A stretch of DNA of 64,000 bases from Peptostreptococcus equinus (GTDB taxonomy: Bacteria; Bacillota; Clostridia; Peptostreptococcales; Peptostreptococcaceae), in the NCBI RefSeq assembly GCF_027125355.1, contig NZ_CP114052.1:1116001-1180000 (forward strand). Direction: 5' to 3'. This document shows positions 32,629 to 41,836 of the stretch, one piece after another. The notes below the pieces were generated by a model. It made no database searches and was not told the origin of the DNA. It was given only the letters and a program-made list of their open reading frames with translations. The translations under genes and the position numbers were made by a program. The first letter of the stretch is position 1. The number at the start of each line of letters is the position of its first letter.

Positions 32629-33415
32629 CCAAAATTATCAAAGGAATTTATCCACTAGGCACGTTCAACGAGCAGCTGCTAACTTCGACTTATATCAAGT
32701 AAATCCTGTAAAAGTAAGCCGTAGAGATGGAATAAACTATGTTTTTAATGGTCAGCATACCATTGAGATTATTGCCCTTGTTTCAGGCTCTAGAGAAACA
32801 CCTGTATGGTGCATGATTTATGATGAACTGGAGTATACCGAAGAAGCTGATATCTTTGCAAATCAAATGAAATATGTAAAGCCCCTGCTGCCCTATGAAA
32901 CTTTTATGGCAAGTATAGAGGCAGGAAGTGATAAGCATCTCATCATTCAGGATTTAGTTGAATCCTATAACCTCACTCTATCATCCGCTAAAATACCCGG
33001 TGGCATCTGCGCTATTTCCACTTTAGAAACTATATATGATAAACATGGCTTTCATGTCTTAGACCATGTCCTAAGGCTCCTAATTGGCACTTGGGAGGGT
33101 GAACCTAATTCCCTTAGTGCAAATATGCTAAATGGTGTCGCAAGGCTTGTAGCAGCCTATGGAGACCAAATAAAGGATACCGTTTTTAAAGAAAGACTTG
33201 GCAGAGTATCCATCAAAACTCTAAGTCAAACCGCCAAAGACAGACGTGTTGGCTCTCTTGGCTATGCTGAGGCTATCCTCATTTTTTATAACAAACGCTC
33301 CAAGGTTCATCTCACTTGGGATAAGCTATATGCTAAAAAACCAACTAGGAAAAATAAAGCTGATGATTTGATAGAGTATGAACCACAGGAAGATGATGCA
33401 TCTGATGATGAGTAG
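32558..33415 (+). CDS. ParB-fold protein, DUF6551-like
   Basis: This 285-residue protein begins with a ParB-like domain: HFEQIPIKNLVSNQNYQRNL and, near residue 60, NYVFNGQHTIEIIALVSGSR, where NGQHT replaces the usual DGxHR box. A helical domain and an acidic C-terminal tail follow (DDLIEYEPQEDDASDDE). ATG at 32558 has AAAGGAGG upstream and lies inside the end of the previous gene. A terminator follows. Proteins of this kind often accompany phage and conjugative element integrases; the ligand and role are unknown. Confidence 0.72.
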   Translation: MEDLLNYVPNVHFEQIPIKNLVSNQNYQRNLSTRHVQRAAANFDLYQVNPVKVSRRDGINYVFNGQHTIEIIALVSGSRETPVWCMIYDELEYTEEADIFANQMKYVKPLLPYETFMASIEAGSDKHLIIQDLVESYNLTLSSAKIPGGICAISTLETIYDKHGFHVLDHVLRLLIGTWEGEPNSLSANMLNGVARLVAAYGDQIKDTVFKERLGRVSIKTLSQTAKDRRVGSLGYAEAILIFYNKRSKVHLTWDKLYAKKPTRKNKADDLIEYEPQEDDASDDE

Positions 33416-33418
33416 TAT

Positions 33419-33456
33419 AAAGGCTCCGCTTTAAAATTCACGGAGCCTTTTGTTTT
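33419..33456 (+). terminator. Terminator of the integration operon
   Basis: GGCTCCG (33422-33428) and CGGAGCC (33441-33447) form a perfect stem followed by TTTTGTTTTT on the plus strand. It ends the plus-strand operon next to the symE stop codon. It may also end symE transcripts weakly. Confidence 0.8.
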
Positions 33457-33458
33457 TA

Positions 33459-33632
33459 TCAATTTTTTATAGTAATAATCAGTTTTCCGTTTTGACAATC
33501 AACATGATATCTCTGCCCTACCTTAAATCCAAATTTTTCTAACCATTTCCCTTTCATCATGATGGTAGGTGTATCATTATATCGATTATTGCTCATTCCA
33601 TATACTTTCAATGTCCGATTATTTTTCTCCAT
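33459..33632 (-). CDS. symE: SymE-like toxin (57 aa)
   Basis: ATG at 33632 follows GGAGTTGATT. The 57-residue product starts MEKNNRTLKVYGMSNNRY, then PTIMMKGKWLEKFGFKVGQ and ends GKLIITIKN. This is the AbrB-like SymE core, with the conserved GKWLxxxGF signature. SymE proteins are RNA-cleaving or nucleoid-binding toxins controlled by antisense RNA in type I addiction modules. It points inward from the attachment junction at the extreme edge of the element, a typical place for stability cargo. No antisense promoter was identified. Confidence 0.78.
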   Translation of the reverse strand: MEKNNRTLKVYGMSNNRYNDTPTIMMKGKWLEKFGFKVGQRYHVDCQNGKLIITIKN

Positions 33633-33804
33633 AATCAACTCCTTTTCTAAAATACTATCGTTAAATTATGCACCCACTAAAAAATTTCTGGTGATGCAAT
33701 TTATATGTAATTATTTTTGTTTCAGGATTCTTAACTATTTTATGTCTCTTAAACTTACTCAAAGCCTTTGAAATACAGCTATTTCACATAAGCACCCTAA
33801 AATA

Positions 33805-34914
33805 TCATTGTATCCATTTGCGTGTGGCGTTGTTCATAGTGGCTAGCATCAAGAAATCAGCAGGAAATCTATGGCTATCATTAACCCTAGATATATTTAT
33901 AAGACCATCCTCCATAGGCTGTCTTAGCGATTCTATTGTATCTCTTTTAAATTCTGGAAACTCATCTAAAAATAGAATTCCCTTGTGCGCCAAAGTTATT
34001 TCACCTAATTTTGCATTCTGTCCTCCACCTATTATAGCTATTTTTGTTGAAGTATGATGTGGTTGTCTAAACGGAGGATATTTCACAATTGGAAGATTAT
34101 CACCAAGCTTACCTGCCGCACTATAAATTCTAGTTAGAAGTATACTTTGCTCTTTATCCAACTCTGCTTGTATTGATGCCATAGCTTTTGCCAGCATGGT
34201 TTTGCCAGTACCAGGTGGTCCGATTAATAACATATTATGACCACCAGCAACTGAGATTATTGCACATCTTTTTGCTAGTTCATTCCCTTTTATACTTTCA
34301 AAATCTACTATAATATTGTCATCCATATCCAAAAGTCTATTTGATAGGATTTGCTGATTTAATTTTTCAATTTTTTCTTTAATGTATTTTTCTCTATCCT
34401 GATTATCCATTTTTAATACTTTAATACACTCTTTTATATGAGATACTGGTACTATATTATCTTTTTTTATTGACATACATTCTATATAATTTTCTTCTGG
34501 TATAAAAAAATATTGGTCGTCTTCACTGACTATATCTAATACTATAGATAATATTCCATCCATTCTTTTTATGCTTCCATTAAGCGATAATTCCCCAAGA
34601 AAAATAGAATTTTCTAATATCCCTTTATCAAATGATATTGTGCTATTTAATACTGCTATACAAATTGCCAAATCCAAATATGATCCATCTTTTTTTATAT
34701 TTGCAGGGGATAAATTTACTACAATCCTATGTAAAGGAAAAACATAACCACTGTTAATTATAGCTGATTTTACTCTTTCTTTTGATTCCCTTACTTGAGC
34801 ACCTGCTAGACCTACTATTGAAAAATATGGCATACCCTTACTTATATCCACCTCTACTTGAATAAAATTTCCACCTATTCCTGTAATAATACCTGATTTT
34901 GTAAAATATATCAT
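33805..34914 (-). pseudogene. comM: comM (yifB) disrupted by element integration
   Basis: This is the Mg-chelatase-like AAA ATPase ComM, a helicase promoting branch migration in natural transformation. The N-terminal Lon-like domain (MIYFTKSGIITGIGG, then YFSIVGLAGAQVRESKERV) and the ATPase core, with Walker A LLIGPPGTGKTMLAKA and Walker B GILFLDEFPEF, are intact. The frame then stops at 369 residues, where about 500 are expected. Shortly after the strand LMLATMN, homology ends and eight unrelated codons (NATRKWIQ) precede a stop. The C-terminal part should lie beyond the left end of the element. ATG at 34914 follows GAGGT, 2 bp after yraN. Product activity is probably lost until excision. 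Confidence 0.88.
33818..33848. other. Right attachment-site junction (att) in comM
   Basis: Intact ComM proteins read MN followed by PC and a CGYYG-type motif. Here the comM frame reads ATMN and then departs, which places the crossover at about 33,828-33,834. Serine integrases recombine at a two-base core within about 50 bp, so the exact core cannot be given without the left junction. Confidence 0.6.
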
Positions 34915-34916
34915 AA

Positions 34917-35270
34917 TTACCTCAATTCATATGCATTTTTTATATGTCTAATTTTTCTTTCCTTATAATAAACTTCAAATATATCGAATCTTATATTCAT
35001 ATCTTTTATATTGTTACAAGCTATAAAATATCTAGCTACATTTATTATCTTATTCATTTTTTTTATATCTACAGCTTGACATGGTAATCCGAATTTTTCA
35101 TTAGTTCTTGTTTTTACCTCACCAAAAATTAATGTATTAGACTCAGTGAAAATAATGTCTATTTCACCATTTCGTATTCTAAAATTTCTATTCAATGTAT
35201 GATATCCTCTTTTTTCTAAATAGATCGCAACAGCCTCTTCACCTAATTTACCAAGTTCATATCTATTCAT
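34917..35270 (-). CDS. yraN: YraN family (UPF0102) nuclease-fold protein
   Basis: This protein of about 117 residues, MNRYELGKLGEEAVAIYLEK, has a PD-(D/E)XK signature: RIRNGEIDIIF then TLIFGEVKTR, giving Glu/Asp and E-x-K. The family is conserved, but a proven substrate is lacking. A Holliday-junction-resolvase-like fold is recognised. ATG at 35270 follows GGAGG. It is 2 bp upstream of comM, and the yraN-comM pair is a standard bacterial arrangement. The two may share a role in DNA processing. Confidence 0.9.
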   Translation of the reverse strand: MNRYELGKLGEEAVAIYLEKRGYHTLNRNFRIRNGEIDIIFTESNTLIFGEVKTRTNEKFGLPCQAVDIKKMNKIINVARYFIACNNIKDMNIRFDIFEVYYKERKIRHIKNAYELR

Positions 35271-35328
35271 TGCCACACCTCCTACTTTTCTATAGACATA
35301 ATTTAAATAATATAGTTTTATACACGAC

Positions 35329-35358
35329 AAAAGACCAGCTATATATAGCTGGTCTTTT
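35329..35358. terminator. Bidirectional terminator after the LRR surface protein
   Basis: A nearly perfect palindrome, AAAAGACCAGCTATAT next to ATAGCTGGTCTTTT, ends in T on both strands. It terminates the LRR gene on the minus strand ahead of yraN. Confidence 0.75.
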
Positions 35359-35415
35359 GGGGCAATACAATATAAAAATCTCTATATTTTCATTATATAT
35401 AATAATAATCCGTTT

Positions 35416-37992
35416 CTATTTCTTATGTAAATTTCGTATTTTCTCAATGACGTTAGTAGATATTATATTTTCACTTCCAACAACATAAATTTTTCTGTAA
35501 GAATTTACATAATCGCTAATTATTTTTGGTAATTCTTTTGACTTGGTAAACATAATTGGACTAGCGTATTTGAAATACAGGCAAGATGATGTCAAACTAT
35601 CTCTAAAATCTTCTCCAGAACTTACAACAAATGTCTTACTTGAGGGATATAGATATTTAGCTACTTCTATTGAAGTTGAATACCTATTTTCTCCTGATAT
35701 TCTCTTAATGTTCTTATTTCTAAAGTTATTTTTAACTTGATTGTTTGGCACTGACGAGTTACCACCAATTACAATAACATTTTTAATGTCACCCCTTATT
35801 GCGAATTTAACCGTCCAAGGCAATTTTTCTTTACTTGTTAAAAGTATTGGGTTCTGATTTTTTATTGCAATTGAGCTTGCTAGTATTCCATCAGTAAAAT
35901 TTTCACCAGATGTCAATATAATTTCAGCTTTAAATTTATTTATACTTTTTATTTTATTATACACAGCTACTGATGTCGAATATCTATTAGCTCCTTGAAT
36001 TCTTTCAAGTTTATACTTATCTTTTTCTAAGCCATTATATATATTTTTTGATACAGACGATTCACCGCCGACTATTATTATATTTTTTACTCCTAACCTA
36101 TGTAATTCATTTTTTGCTTCTGAACTTATTCTATCAGCTTCAGTAACTAATATAGGAGCATTATAAATACTAGCTAATGGTGATGCTAGTATTGCATCTG
36201 TATAATTATTCTTGCTTACCAATATTGCATAGTTAGATTTATCATATGATTTCTTACTTATTTCAGTTGCAATTTGAATCGGCTTTTTGCCTGGTATTCT
36301 TTCAATATTGCTATCAGGTTTAGGTTTATCTGGATTAATTGACTCAGCAGGCATAGTAAAATGAACAACACCACTAAAAGTTCCATATAGTTCAAACGGC
36401 ATATCATCTGACACCAAAGTTCCAAACTTTGAAAAAGGTACATCTATTTTCATACCATTTTTATAACTTGTTTTAGGTATACTAATCTTTAAATTTTCAC
36501 CCTCAGAAACTATCTTAATATTTGCAGCATTATTTAAATCTACTACTTTATTATTTATTTCTACTGCATCTCCTATTTCAAAATCATCTTTTAGGGACTG
36601 GTCGAGTTTTTGGCTAGCATCAATTGGTAAAACAGATCCATCTGCAAGACGAACTGGATTTTTAATAATAAATTCAATATTATTATCTTGATATTTTTCA
36701 GATACAATTTCGGCCTTCATAGATTTGTCTTGTCTATCTAGTACATAAAAACCTTGTGTGCCTTTTTTACCTGTTTCCTTTAGGAAGGACAAGTCTATTA
36801 AATGATTGTGTGTGAAGTTTATTACTTCTGCGTTGACAGTCTTTAGAGAGTCAAATTCGCTAATGTTGTTTAAATATCCCTTAACATCTGATAAGTTTTT
36901 CATATTTTTAAGCACACTTATGTCTTCAACATTGTTTACAGCAAAATTGAATTCTTTCATATTTACCATATTTGATAAAGGACTAATGTCCTTTACATGG
37001 TTCTTATATAAATATAAAGTACTTAGATTTGTTAAATTAGCCAAGGGTTTTATGTCCGTAATACTATTACCTCTAAGTATTAATGTTTTTAATTTTGTCA
37101 AATTGCTAAGTGGGCTTAAATCTTTAACCAAAACTGTATCTTGTATATAAAGAGTTTCTAAATTTGTCATCATAGATAACTTTGATATGTCTGAAATTAC
37201 ATTTCCACTTTGGTCAGGTGGATCAAAAGGCCCTGTATATGTACCATTAATCTGTAACTCTTTTAGTTGAGGTTTAGAACCTATCTTATCAATTGATTTA
37301 ATTACATTTCCGCTCAATCTTAAAACTACTAAGTTTTTCAAATTTTCAATAGGACTAATTTCTGATATTTTATTATTATCTAAATATAATTCCTTTAAAC
37401 CTGTCAAATTTTTAATAGCTGACAAGTCACTTATCTTGTTTTCTGTAGCTGTTAGTTTTTCTATTTTTATTGAGTTCTCAATACCTGAAAAATTAGTTAT
37501 GTTATTTGAACTTATATTCAAATCTACTAAATTGTGCATATTACTTATAATACTTAAATCGTTTAAATCATTACTCTTTAAGTATAACTTTTCTACATTT
37601 GTCAAACTGGAAATCAAATTTATATCAGGTGCATGTAGACTCGATAGGTGCAGGTCTACAACATTTACAGCTTCTTCTAACCCTTTTATGCTCTTTGCAC
37701 TAATAGGATTGTATGAAGAATCAAATAAAGGACCTACTGTTAGTTTTTTTAAATTTTTCATATCTCCAACAGTTGGTTCATAGCTTGTTGCCAAAGTCTT
37801 ATCAATTGCCTTGCTAGTGTCAAAAAGATTATTTGGATCTTTCAAGCAATTTACAACTTCTTTCTTTATATTTTCATCTCCAAATACTACCTTGCTAGTA
37901 TCATCAGCTTCTGATGCCCATGAATAGTTTACAAAACAGGTTGTAAAAATAAAGATAAATGACATAAACAAAAATAAAATTCTTTTTTTCAT
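35416..37992 (-). CDS. Surface protein: leucine-rich repeats + three CWB2 repeats
   Basis: This 858-residue protein has a signal peptide at residues 1-27 (ILFLFMSFIFIFTTCFVNYS). Internalin-like 22-residue leucine-rich repeats run from about residue 105 to 410, for example LKELYLDNNKISEISPIENL. An Ig-like or linker domain spans 420-560. Three cell-wall-binding-2 repeats fill 565-858 (ERIPGKKPIQIATEISK, ERIQGANRYSTSVAVYNK, KRISGENRYSTSIEVAKY). CWB2 repeats anchor proteins to a secondary wall polymer in Peptostreptococcaceae, as in Cwp proteins of Clostridioides. The LRR part probably binds a host or partner protein. ATG follows AAGGAAA. It stands alone, with a terminator downstream. Confidence 0.88.
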   Translation of the reverse strand: MKKRILFLFMSFIFIFTTCFVNYSWASEADDTSKVVFGDENIKKEVVNCLKDPNNLFDTSKAIDKTLATSYEPTVGDMKNLKKLTVGPLFDSSYNPISAKSIKGLEEAVNVVDLHLSSLHAPDINLISSLTNVEKLYLKSNDLNDLSIISNMHNLVDLNISSNNITNFSGIENSIKIEKLTATENKISDLSAIKNLTGLKELYLDNNKISEISPIENLKNLVVLRLSGNVIKSIDKIGSKPQLKELQINGTYTGPFDPPDQSGNVISDISKLSMMTNLETLYIQDTVLVKDLSPLSNLTKLKTLILRGNSITDIKPLANLTNLSTLYLYKNHVKDISPLSNMVNMKEFNFAVNNVEDISVLKNMKNLSDVKGYLNNISEFDSLKTVNAEVINFTHNHLIDLSFLKETGKKGTQGFYVLDRQDKSMKAEIVSEKYQDNNIEFIIKNPVRLADGSVLPIDASQKLDQSLKDDFEIGDAVEINNKVVDLNNAANIKIVSEGENLKISIPKTSYKNGMKIDVPFSKFGTLVSDDMPFELYGTFSGVVHFTMPAESINPDKPKPDSNIERIPGKKPIQIATEISKKSYDKSNYAILVSKNNYTDAILASPLASIYNAPILVTEADRISSEAKNELHRLGVKNIIIVGGESSVSKNIYNGLEKDKYKLERIQGANRYSTSVAVYNKIKSINKFKAEIILTSGENFTDGILASSIAIKNQNPILLTSKEKLPWTVKFAIRGDIKNVIVIGGNSSVPNNQVKNNFRNKNIKRISGENRYSTSIEVAKYLYPSSKTFVVSSGEDFRDSLTSSCLYFKYASPIMFTKSKELPKIISDYVNSYRKIYVVGSENIISTNVIEKIRNLHKK

Positions 37993-38218
37993 AAATTTTC
38001 CTTCATAATAATTTAATAAAATATTTAATCTACCATAGATAAATATAGCATTCTAATTCTATTAATACAATCAATATACGTATATGTATCTATTGTATTT
38101 TTCTATAAAATGACGCATGTAGATATATTTTTTTTATAATTGACAATCAATATATTCCTATATTTTTTATTGTTTAAAAAATCAAATACTGTCATATAGT
38201 AATATAAAATTATTAACA
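37993..38218. other. AT-rich intergenic region
   Basis: This interval between the LRR surface gene and the glyoxalase terminator is extremely AT-rich. It should hold the LRR gene promoter. No repeat, RNA gene or convincing palindrome is visible. Confidence 0.4.
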
Positions 38219-38250
38219 TAAAAAATGCTGATCATAAGACCAGCATTAAA
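38219..38250 (-). terminator. Terminator after the glyoxalase-like gene
   Basis: On the minus strand ATGCTG and CAGCAT (38225-38230 with 38241-38246) close a 10-nt loop, followed by T5. It ends the transcript carrying the alr-rnhB-oxidoreductase-glyoxalase genes. Confidence 0.65.
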
Positions 38251-38260
38251 ATAGTATTTA

Positions 38261-38638
38261 TTATTTTTTAGTATGTCTATCTCTTGGTAATATCTCTATC
38301 CAATAACCGTCTGGATCTATAATAAAGTAAATTCCCATTGAGTGATTTTCAAATATTACTATACCCATTTCTTTATGCTTTTTATAAGTAGCTTCATAAT
38401 CGTCAGTATTTAATGCTAAATGGAATTCACATTCTCCTAGGTTATATGGCTCTTTTCTATCTCTTAACCATGTTAATTCTAACTGAAAGTCTGTTTGCCC
38501 ATCTCCTAAATAAACTAATTTAAAAGATCCGTCTTCTGCATTTTTTTCTCTTACTGGCTTTAATCCCAAAGCATCATCATAAAATTTCAAACTTTTTTCT
38601 AAGTCTAATACATTAAAATTGAAATGTTCAAATCTCAT
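38261..38638 (-). CDS. gloA: Glyoxalase I-like VOC protein
   Basis: This 125-residue VOC metalloprotein has paired beta-alpha-beta-beta-beta units: MRFEHFNFNVLDLEKSLKFY with the first His ligand, FQLELTW with Glu, CEFHLALNTDDYEATYKKH, and YFIIDPDGYWIEILPRD with the last Glu. This fits lactoylglutathione lyase-type enzymes that detoxify methylglyoxal. Clostridia mostly lack glutathione, so the thiol cofactor may differ. ATG is 1 bp downstream of the previous gene's stop, so the two are coupled. The symbol gloA is by resemblance. Confidence 0.75.
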   Translation of the reverse strand: MRFEHFNFNVLDLEKSLKFYDDALGLKPVREKNAEDGSFKLVYLGDGQTDFQLELTWLRDRKEPYNLGECEFHLALNTDDYEATYKKHKEMGIVIFENHSMGIYFIIDPDGYWIEILPRDRHTKK

Positions 38639-38639
38639 T

Positions 38640-39665
38640 CTACTTCACATCCTTATATATTATTCTGTCTGTTATAGATTTCAAATCTGCACATCCAGTC
38701 AAGACCATAGCAGATTCTAAATCTCCTCTTAGTCTATCTATATATAATTCTACCCCTTCAGTCTGTCCACCAAACGATGCTGTTACAAATGGTCTTCCTA
38801 TTAGACAGGCATCAGCTCCTAATGCAAGCATTTTTAATACATCTACACCTGTTCTTATACCACCATCTACTAGTATCTTACATTTCCCATCGACTGCTTT
38901 TACTATTTCAGGAAGTACATCTGCTGAACCAGGAGCATAGTCCTGAACCCTTCCTCCATGATTTGATACAACTATAGCATATACACCAGCATCTGCAGCC
39001 ATTTTAGCTTCATCTGGTGTCATTATACCCTTTAATATAAATGGAAGTTCAGTAGAATCAACCAACTCTTTTATCTGATCTATTTTTTTTGCAAATACAG
39101 GTGTTCCGTGTAACTTTAGTGTTATTAAGCCACATGCATCTATATCTATACCTACAGCTATAGCACCTGCTTTTTCTGCATCTCTAATTTTACTTATAAT
39201 TTCTTCATTTTCCCATGGTTTTATAAAAACTATACCATGACCATTATTTTCTTTTATCACTTCAAGATTTTCAATCAAAAACTGTGGTACTGCTGTATCT
39301 CCTACCATTGCATAGATATCTTTATTTTTGCAACCGACAACTACTGGTTCTATATATTCTCTTTCAGTAACTTGTCCGCCCATATTAAGAGTTGTACCTG
39401 TAATAGGAGCTGCCATTATAGGTAATGCAAGCTTTTTCCCAAATAATTCAATACTTGTATCAACTTCACTCACATCATGTATGACCCTCATGTTGAGTTT
39501 TATTTTTTCTAAGGCTTTTATATTTTCCATAAATGCACTACCTGTACCTTTGCCACCCATACCTGGCACTTCGCCACGACAAGCTACACCATCGCAAACT
39601 TTACACACTCTACATGTTCCTTTAAACTTCTTTCTAGCTTCATTCTCCACTTCTTGAAAATTCAT
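38640..39665 (-). CDS. FMN-dependent alpha-hydroxy-acid oxidising protein
   Basis: This 341-residue TIM-barrel flavoprotein of the lactate-oxidase/glycolate-oxidase family has ALPIMAAPITGTTLN near residue 75, PFILKGIMTPDEAKMAADAG with the FMN Lys, and VVSNHGGRVQDYAPGSADVL with the catalytic His-Gly-Gly-Arg. It ends with KILVDGGIRTGVDVLKMLAL and CLIGRPF. Unusually, the N-terminus has a cysteine set (CRVCKVCDGVACRGEVP), which could bind a metal cluster. The substrate is unproven. The context with rnhB and the glyoxalase suggests lactate or 2-oxoacid metabolism. ATG follows AGGGG. Confidence 0.82.
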   Translation of the reverse strand: MNFQEVENEARKKFKGTCRVCKVCDGVACRGEVPGMGGKGTGSAFMENIKALEKIKLNMRVIHDVSEVDTSIELFGKKLALPIMAAPITGTTLNMGGQVTEREYIEPVVVGCKNKDIYAMVGDTAVPQFLIENLEVIKENNGHGIVFIKPWENEEIISKIRDAEKAGAIAVGIDIDACGLITLKLHGTPVFAKKIDQIKELVDSTELPFILKGIMTPDEAKMAADAGVYAIVVSNHGGRVQDYAPGSADVLPEIVKAVDGKCKILVDGGIRTGVDVLKMLALGADACLIGRPFVTASFGGQTEGVELYIDRLRGDLESAMVLTGCADLKSITDRIIYKDVK

Positions 39666-39677
39666 GAAAACACCCCT

Positions 39678-40475
39678 TTAATAATTGATATTTTTTAAAA
39701 AACTCTTTCTATGTATAGGCGTAATGCCATAATTCATTATACCACTATAATGGTCTTTTGTTCCATATCCCTTATTAGAAGAAAATCCATAATGAGGATA
39801 TTTTTTATCCATATCATACATTATTCTATCTCTTGTAACCTTTGCTAATATACTAGCTGCTGCTATAGATATAGATTTTGAATCTCCTTTTATTATAGGC
39901 ACTTGTGCTATATTGAGATCTGGTATTGTAACGGCATCATTTAATAAACAATCTGGTTTTTCTTTAAGCATATCTATAGCTCTTTTCATGGCTAGATATG
40001 TTGCGTTTAATATATTGATTTCATCTATTTCTACATTATCTGCAATACCAATACCATAATCTTTAGCATTTTTAATTATATATTCAAAAAGCTCTTCTCT
40101 CTTTGACTCTTTAATTTTTTTAGAATCGTCTACACCTGGTATTTTAGTCATTCTATCAAAAACTACTACAGCGGCTACCACAGGCCCAGCTAAAGGTCCT
40201 CTACCGGCTTCATCCACTCCTCCTATATAAATATAGCCTTTATCGTATGCTATTTCTTCAAATTCATTTATTCTTATTAATCTTTCTTCTTCCAATTTTA
40301 TTTTTTCAAGTCTCTTATTAAGGCTATTACAGATACTTAATACTGATTTTCTCTCATCTGCACCGAATAAATTGATAAAGTCCAGATATTTATCTGGACT
40401 TATTTTATCTGCTAGTTCCTTAATTTGATATGTTTTGAATTTTGATATTTCTTCTTTACTTATACTTTTAAGCAT
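39678..40475 (-). CDS. rnhB: Ribonuclease HII
   Basis: This protein of about 265 residues has the RNase HII catalytic core: YIGGVDEAGRGPLAGPVVAA near residue 85, GVDDSKKIKESKREELFE, and DSKSISIAAASILAKVTRD with the later acidic residues. An N-terminal helical extension of about 70 residues is of the type seen in many Firmicutes. It removes RNA from RNA-DNA hybrids. ATG at 40475 was chosen because GGAG is 7 bp upstream; ATG at 40487 is in frame. It overlaps the end of alr by 8 bp, implying coupled expression. Confidence 0.93.
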   Translation of the reverse strand: MLKSISKEEISKFKTYQIKELADKISPDKYLDFINLFGADERKSVLSICNSLNKRLEKIKLEEERLIRINEFEEIAYDKGYIYIGGVDEAGRGPLAGPVVAAVVVFDRMTKIPGVDDSKKIKESKREELFEYIIKNAKDYGIGIADNVEIDEINILNATYLAMKRAIDMLKEKPDCLLNDAVTIPDLNIAQVPIIKGDSKSISIAAASILAKVTRDRIMYDMDKKYPHYGFSSNKGYGTKDHYSGIMNYGITPIHRKSFLKNINY

Positions 40476-41646
40476 TCTTTTCTCCATTCAAATAATCTAC
40501 TATCTTAACTATCTCATTATTTAATTTATAAGCTCTTTTAACTCTCTTATCTACAGCACATAATACTTCATGTTCTATAGTTTCACACTCCTTTGCTACT
40601 TGGACAACACTTATATATTGATCTCCAAATATTAGAACTTCATCACCTATTTTTATATCTTTATCCATAGGAATTCTGACCATAGTTTGATCCATACAGA
40701 TTCTGCCAACTACTGGACATTTATTTCCGTTAATGTATACATGTGGATGTCTTCTTCCTCTTAAAAATCCATCAGCATACCCTACTGCTATTGTTGCTAT
40801 TCTTTCATCAACCGTTGTAAAATAAGTTCTTCCATATCCAATTGATACACCTGGTTCTAAATTCTTTATATTAGTCACTTTAGTCTTAAATGACATAACA
40901 GGCTTTACATCTACTGTATGATCTACCTCGTCTGATGGATATACACCATATTGTACTATCCCTGGTCTAACCATATCGTATCTTTCTATAGATTCCAAAA
41001 TCTCAGCACTATTTGAACAATGAACTATTTGAGGCCTAATATTTAAATTTTCTAATTCTCTAACTATTGAATTAAATCTAAACATCTGTAAATCTTTGAA
41101 TTCTTTATTTTTTATATCAGCTGTAGCAAAGTGGGTAAACATACCTTCCATAATCACATTTTCTAGTTGACTTATCTTTTTTATTTCAGAAATAATAGAA
41201 TCTAGATTATCATCTTTCACTACAAAACCTAGTCTTGACATACCAGTATCCAACTTTATATGTATTTTAGCACTTAGATTTTCTTCTTTGGCTATTTTAT
41301 CTAAAAAATAAGCCGTTTCATAAGAAAATATAGTCATTGATATATTTTCTCTTATAGCTTCTCTATAATCATCTGGATCTGTAACTCCAAGATTCAATAT
41401 AGGTAATCTTATACCATTATTTCTCAGTTGAAATCCTTCTGAAGTTCTAGCAACTGCAAAAAAATCTGCACCCAACTCTTCATAAAATTTACCCAGTTCT
41501 ACAGAACCATGACCATATGCATCAGCTTTTAAAACCATGCACATTTTTACATTATCACTTACTTTTTCTTTTATGCCTTCAAAATTGTGTTTAATATTAT
41601 CTAAGTCTATCTCTACCCATGTACTTCCTAAAGATTTTTCCTCCAT
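40468..41646 (-). CDS. alr: Alanine racemase
   Basis: This protein of about 392 residues is a PLP enzyme making D-alanine for peptidoglycan. STWVEIDLDNIKHNFEGI opens the barrel, MCMVLKADAYGHG holds the PLP-Lys near residue 39, and SIGYGRTYFT holds the catalytic Tyr. The C-terminal beta domain has GRICMDQTMVRIP. ATG at 41646 follows AAGGTGG. It lies between rbgA and rnhB, in the same direction. A 190-bp AT-rich gap upstream, with no signal I can define, separates it from rbgA. Confidence 0.95.
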   Translation of the reverse strand: MEEKSLGSTWVEIDLDNIKHNFEGIKEKVSDNVKMCMVLKADAYGHGSVELGKFYEELGADFFAVARTSEGFQLRNNGIRLPILNLGVTDPDDYREAIRENISMTIFSYETAYFLDKIAKEENLSAKIHIKLDTGMSRLGFVVKDDNLDSIISEIKKISQLENVIMEGMFTHFATADIKNKEFKDLQMFRFNSIVRELENLNIRPQIVHCSNSAEILESIERYDMVRPGIVQYGVYPSDEVDHTVDVKPVMSFKTKVTNIKNLEPGVSIGYGRTYFTTVDERIATIAVGYADGFLRGRRHPHVYINGNKCPVVGRICMDQTMVRIPMDKDIKIGDEVLIFGDQYISVVQVAKECETIEHEVLCAVDKRVKRAYKLNNEIVKIVDYLNGEKNA

Positions 41647-41836
41647 AGTACCACCTTCGCTTTCTTTTTCAGAAAATATAAACAAATTATTAAATAAATT
41701 ATATTTAATAATTTATACTATGTCAATGGATTTTACTTAATTAAATCCTATATACTCTTATTTATTTAAAGAAAACTTCGTATATTTCAACAATATTTAC
41801 AATTATAAAGAATATTTTCTGTATGAAAGCTTTTGA

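Noticed and set aside
31582..33415. Plasmid-type ParAB partition locus
   Set aside because: No ParA ATPase or parS-like repeats were seen; the genes belong to an operon with the integrase.
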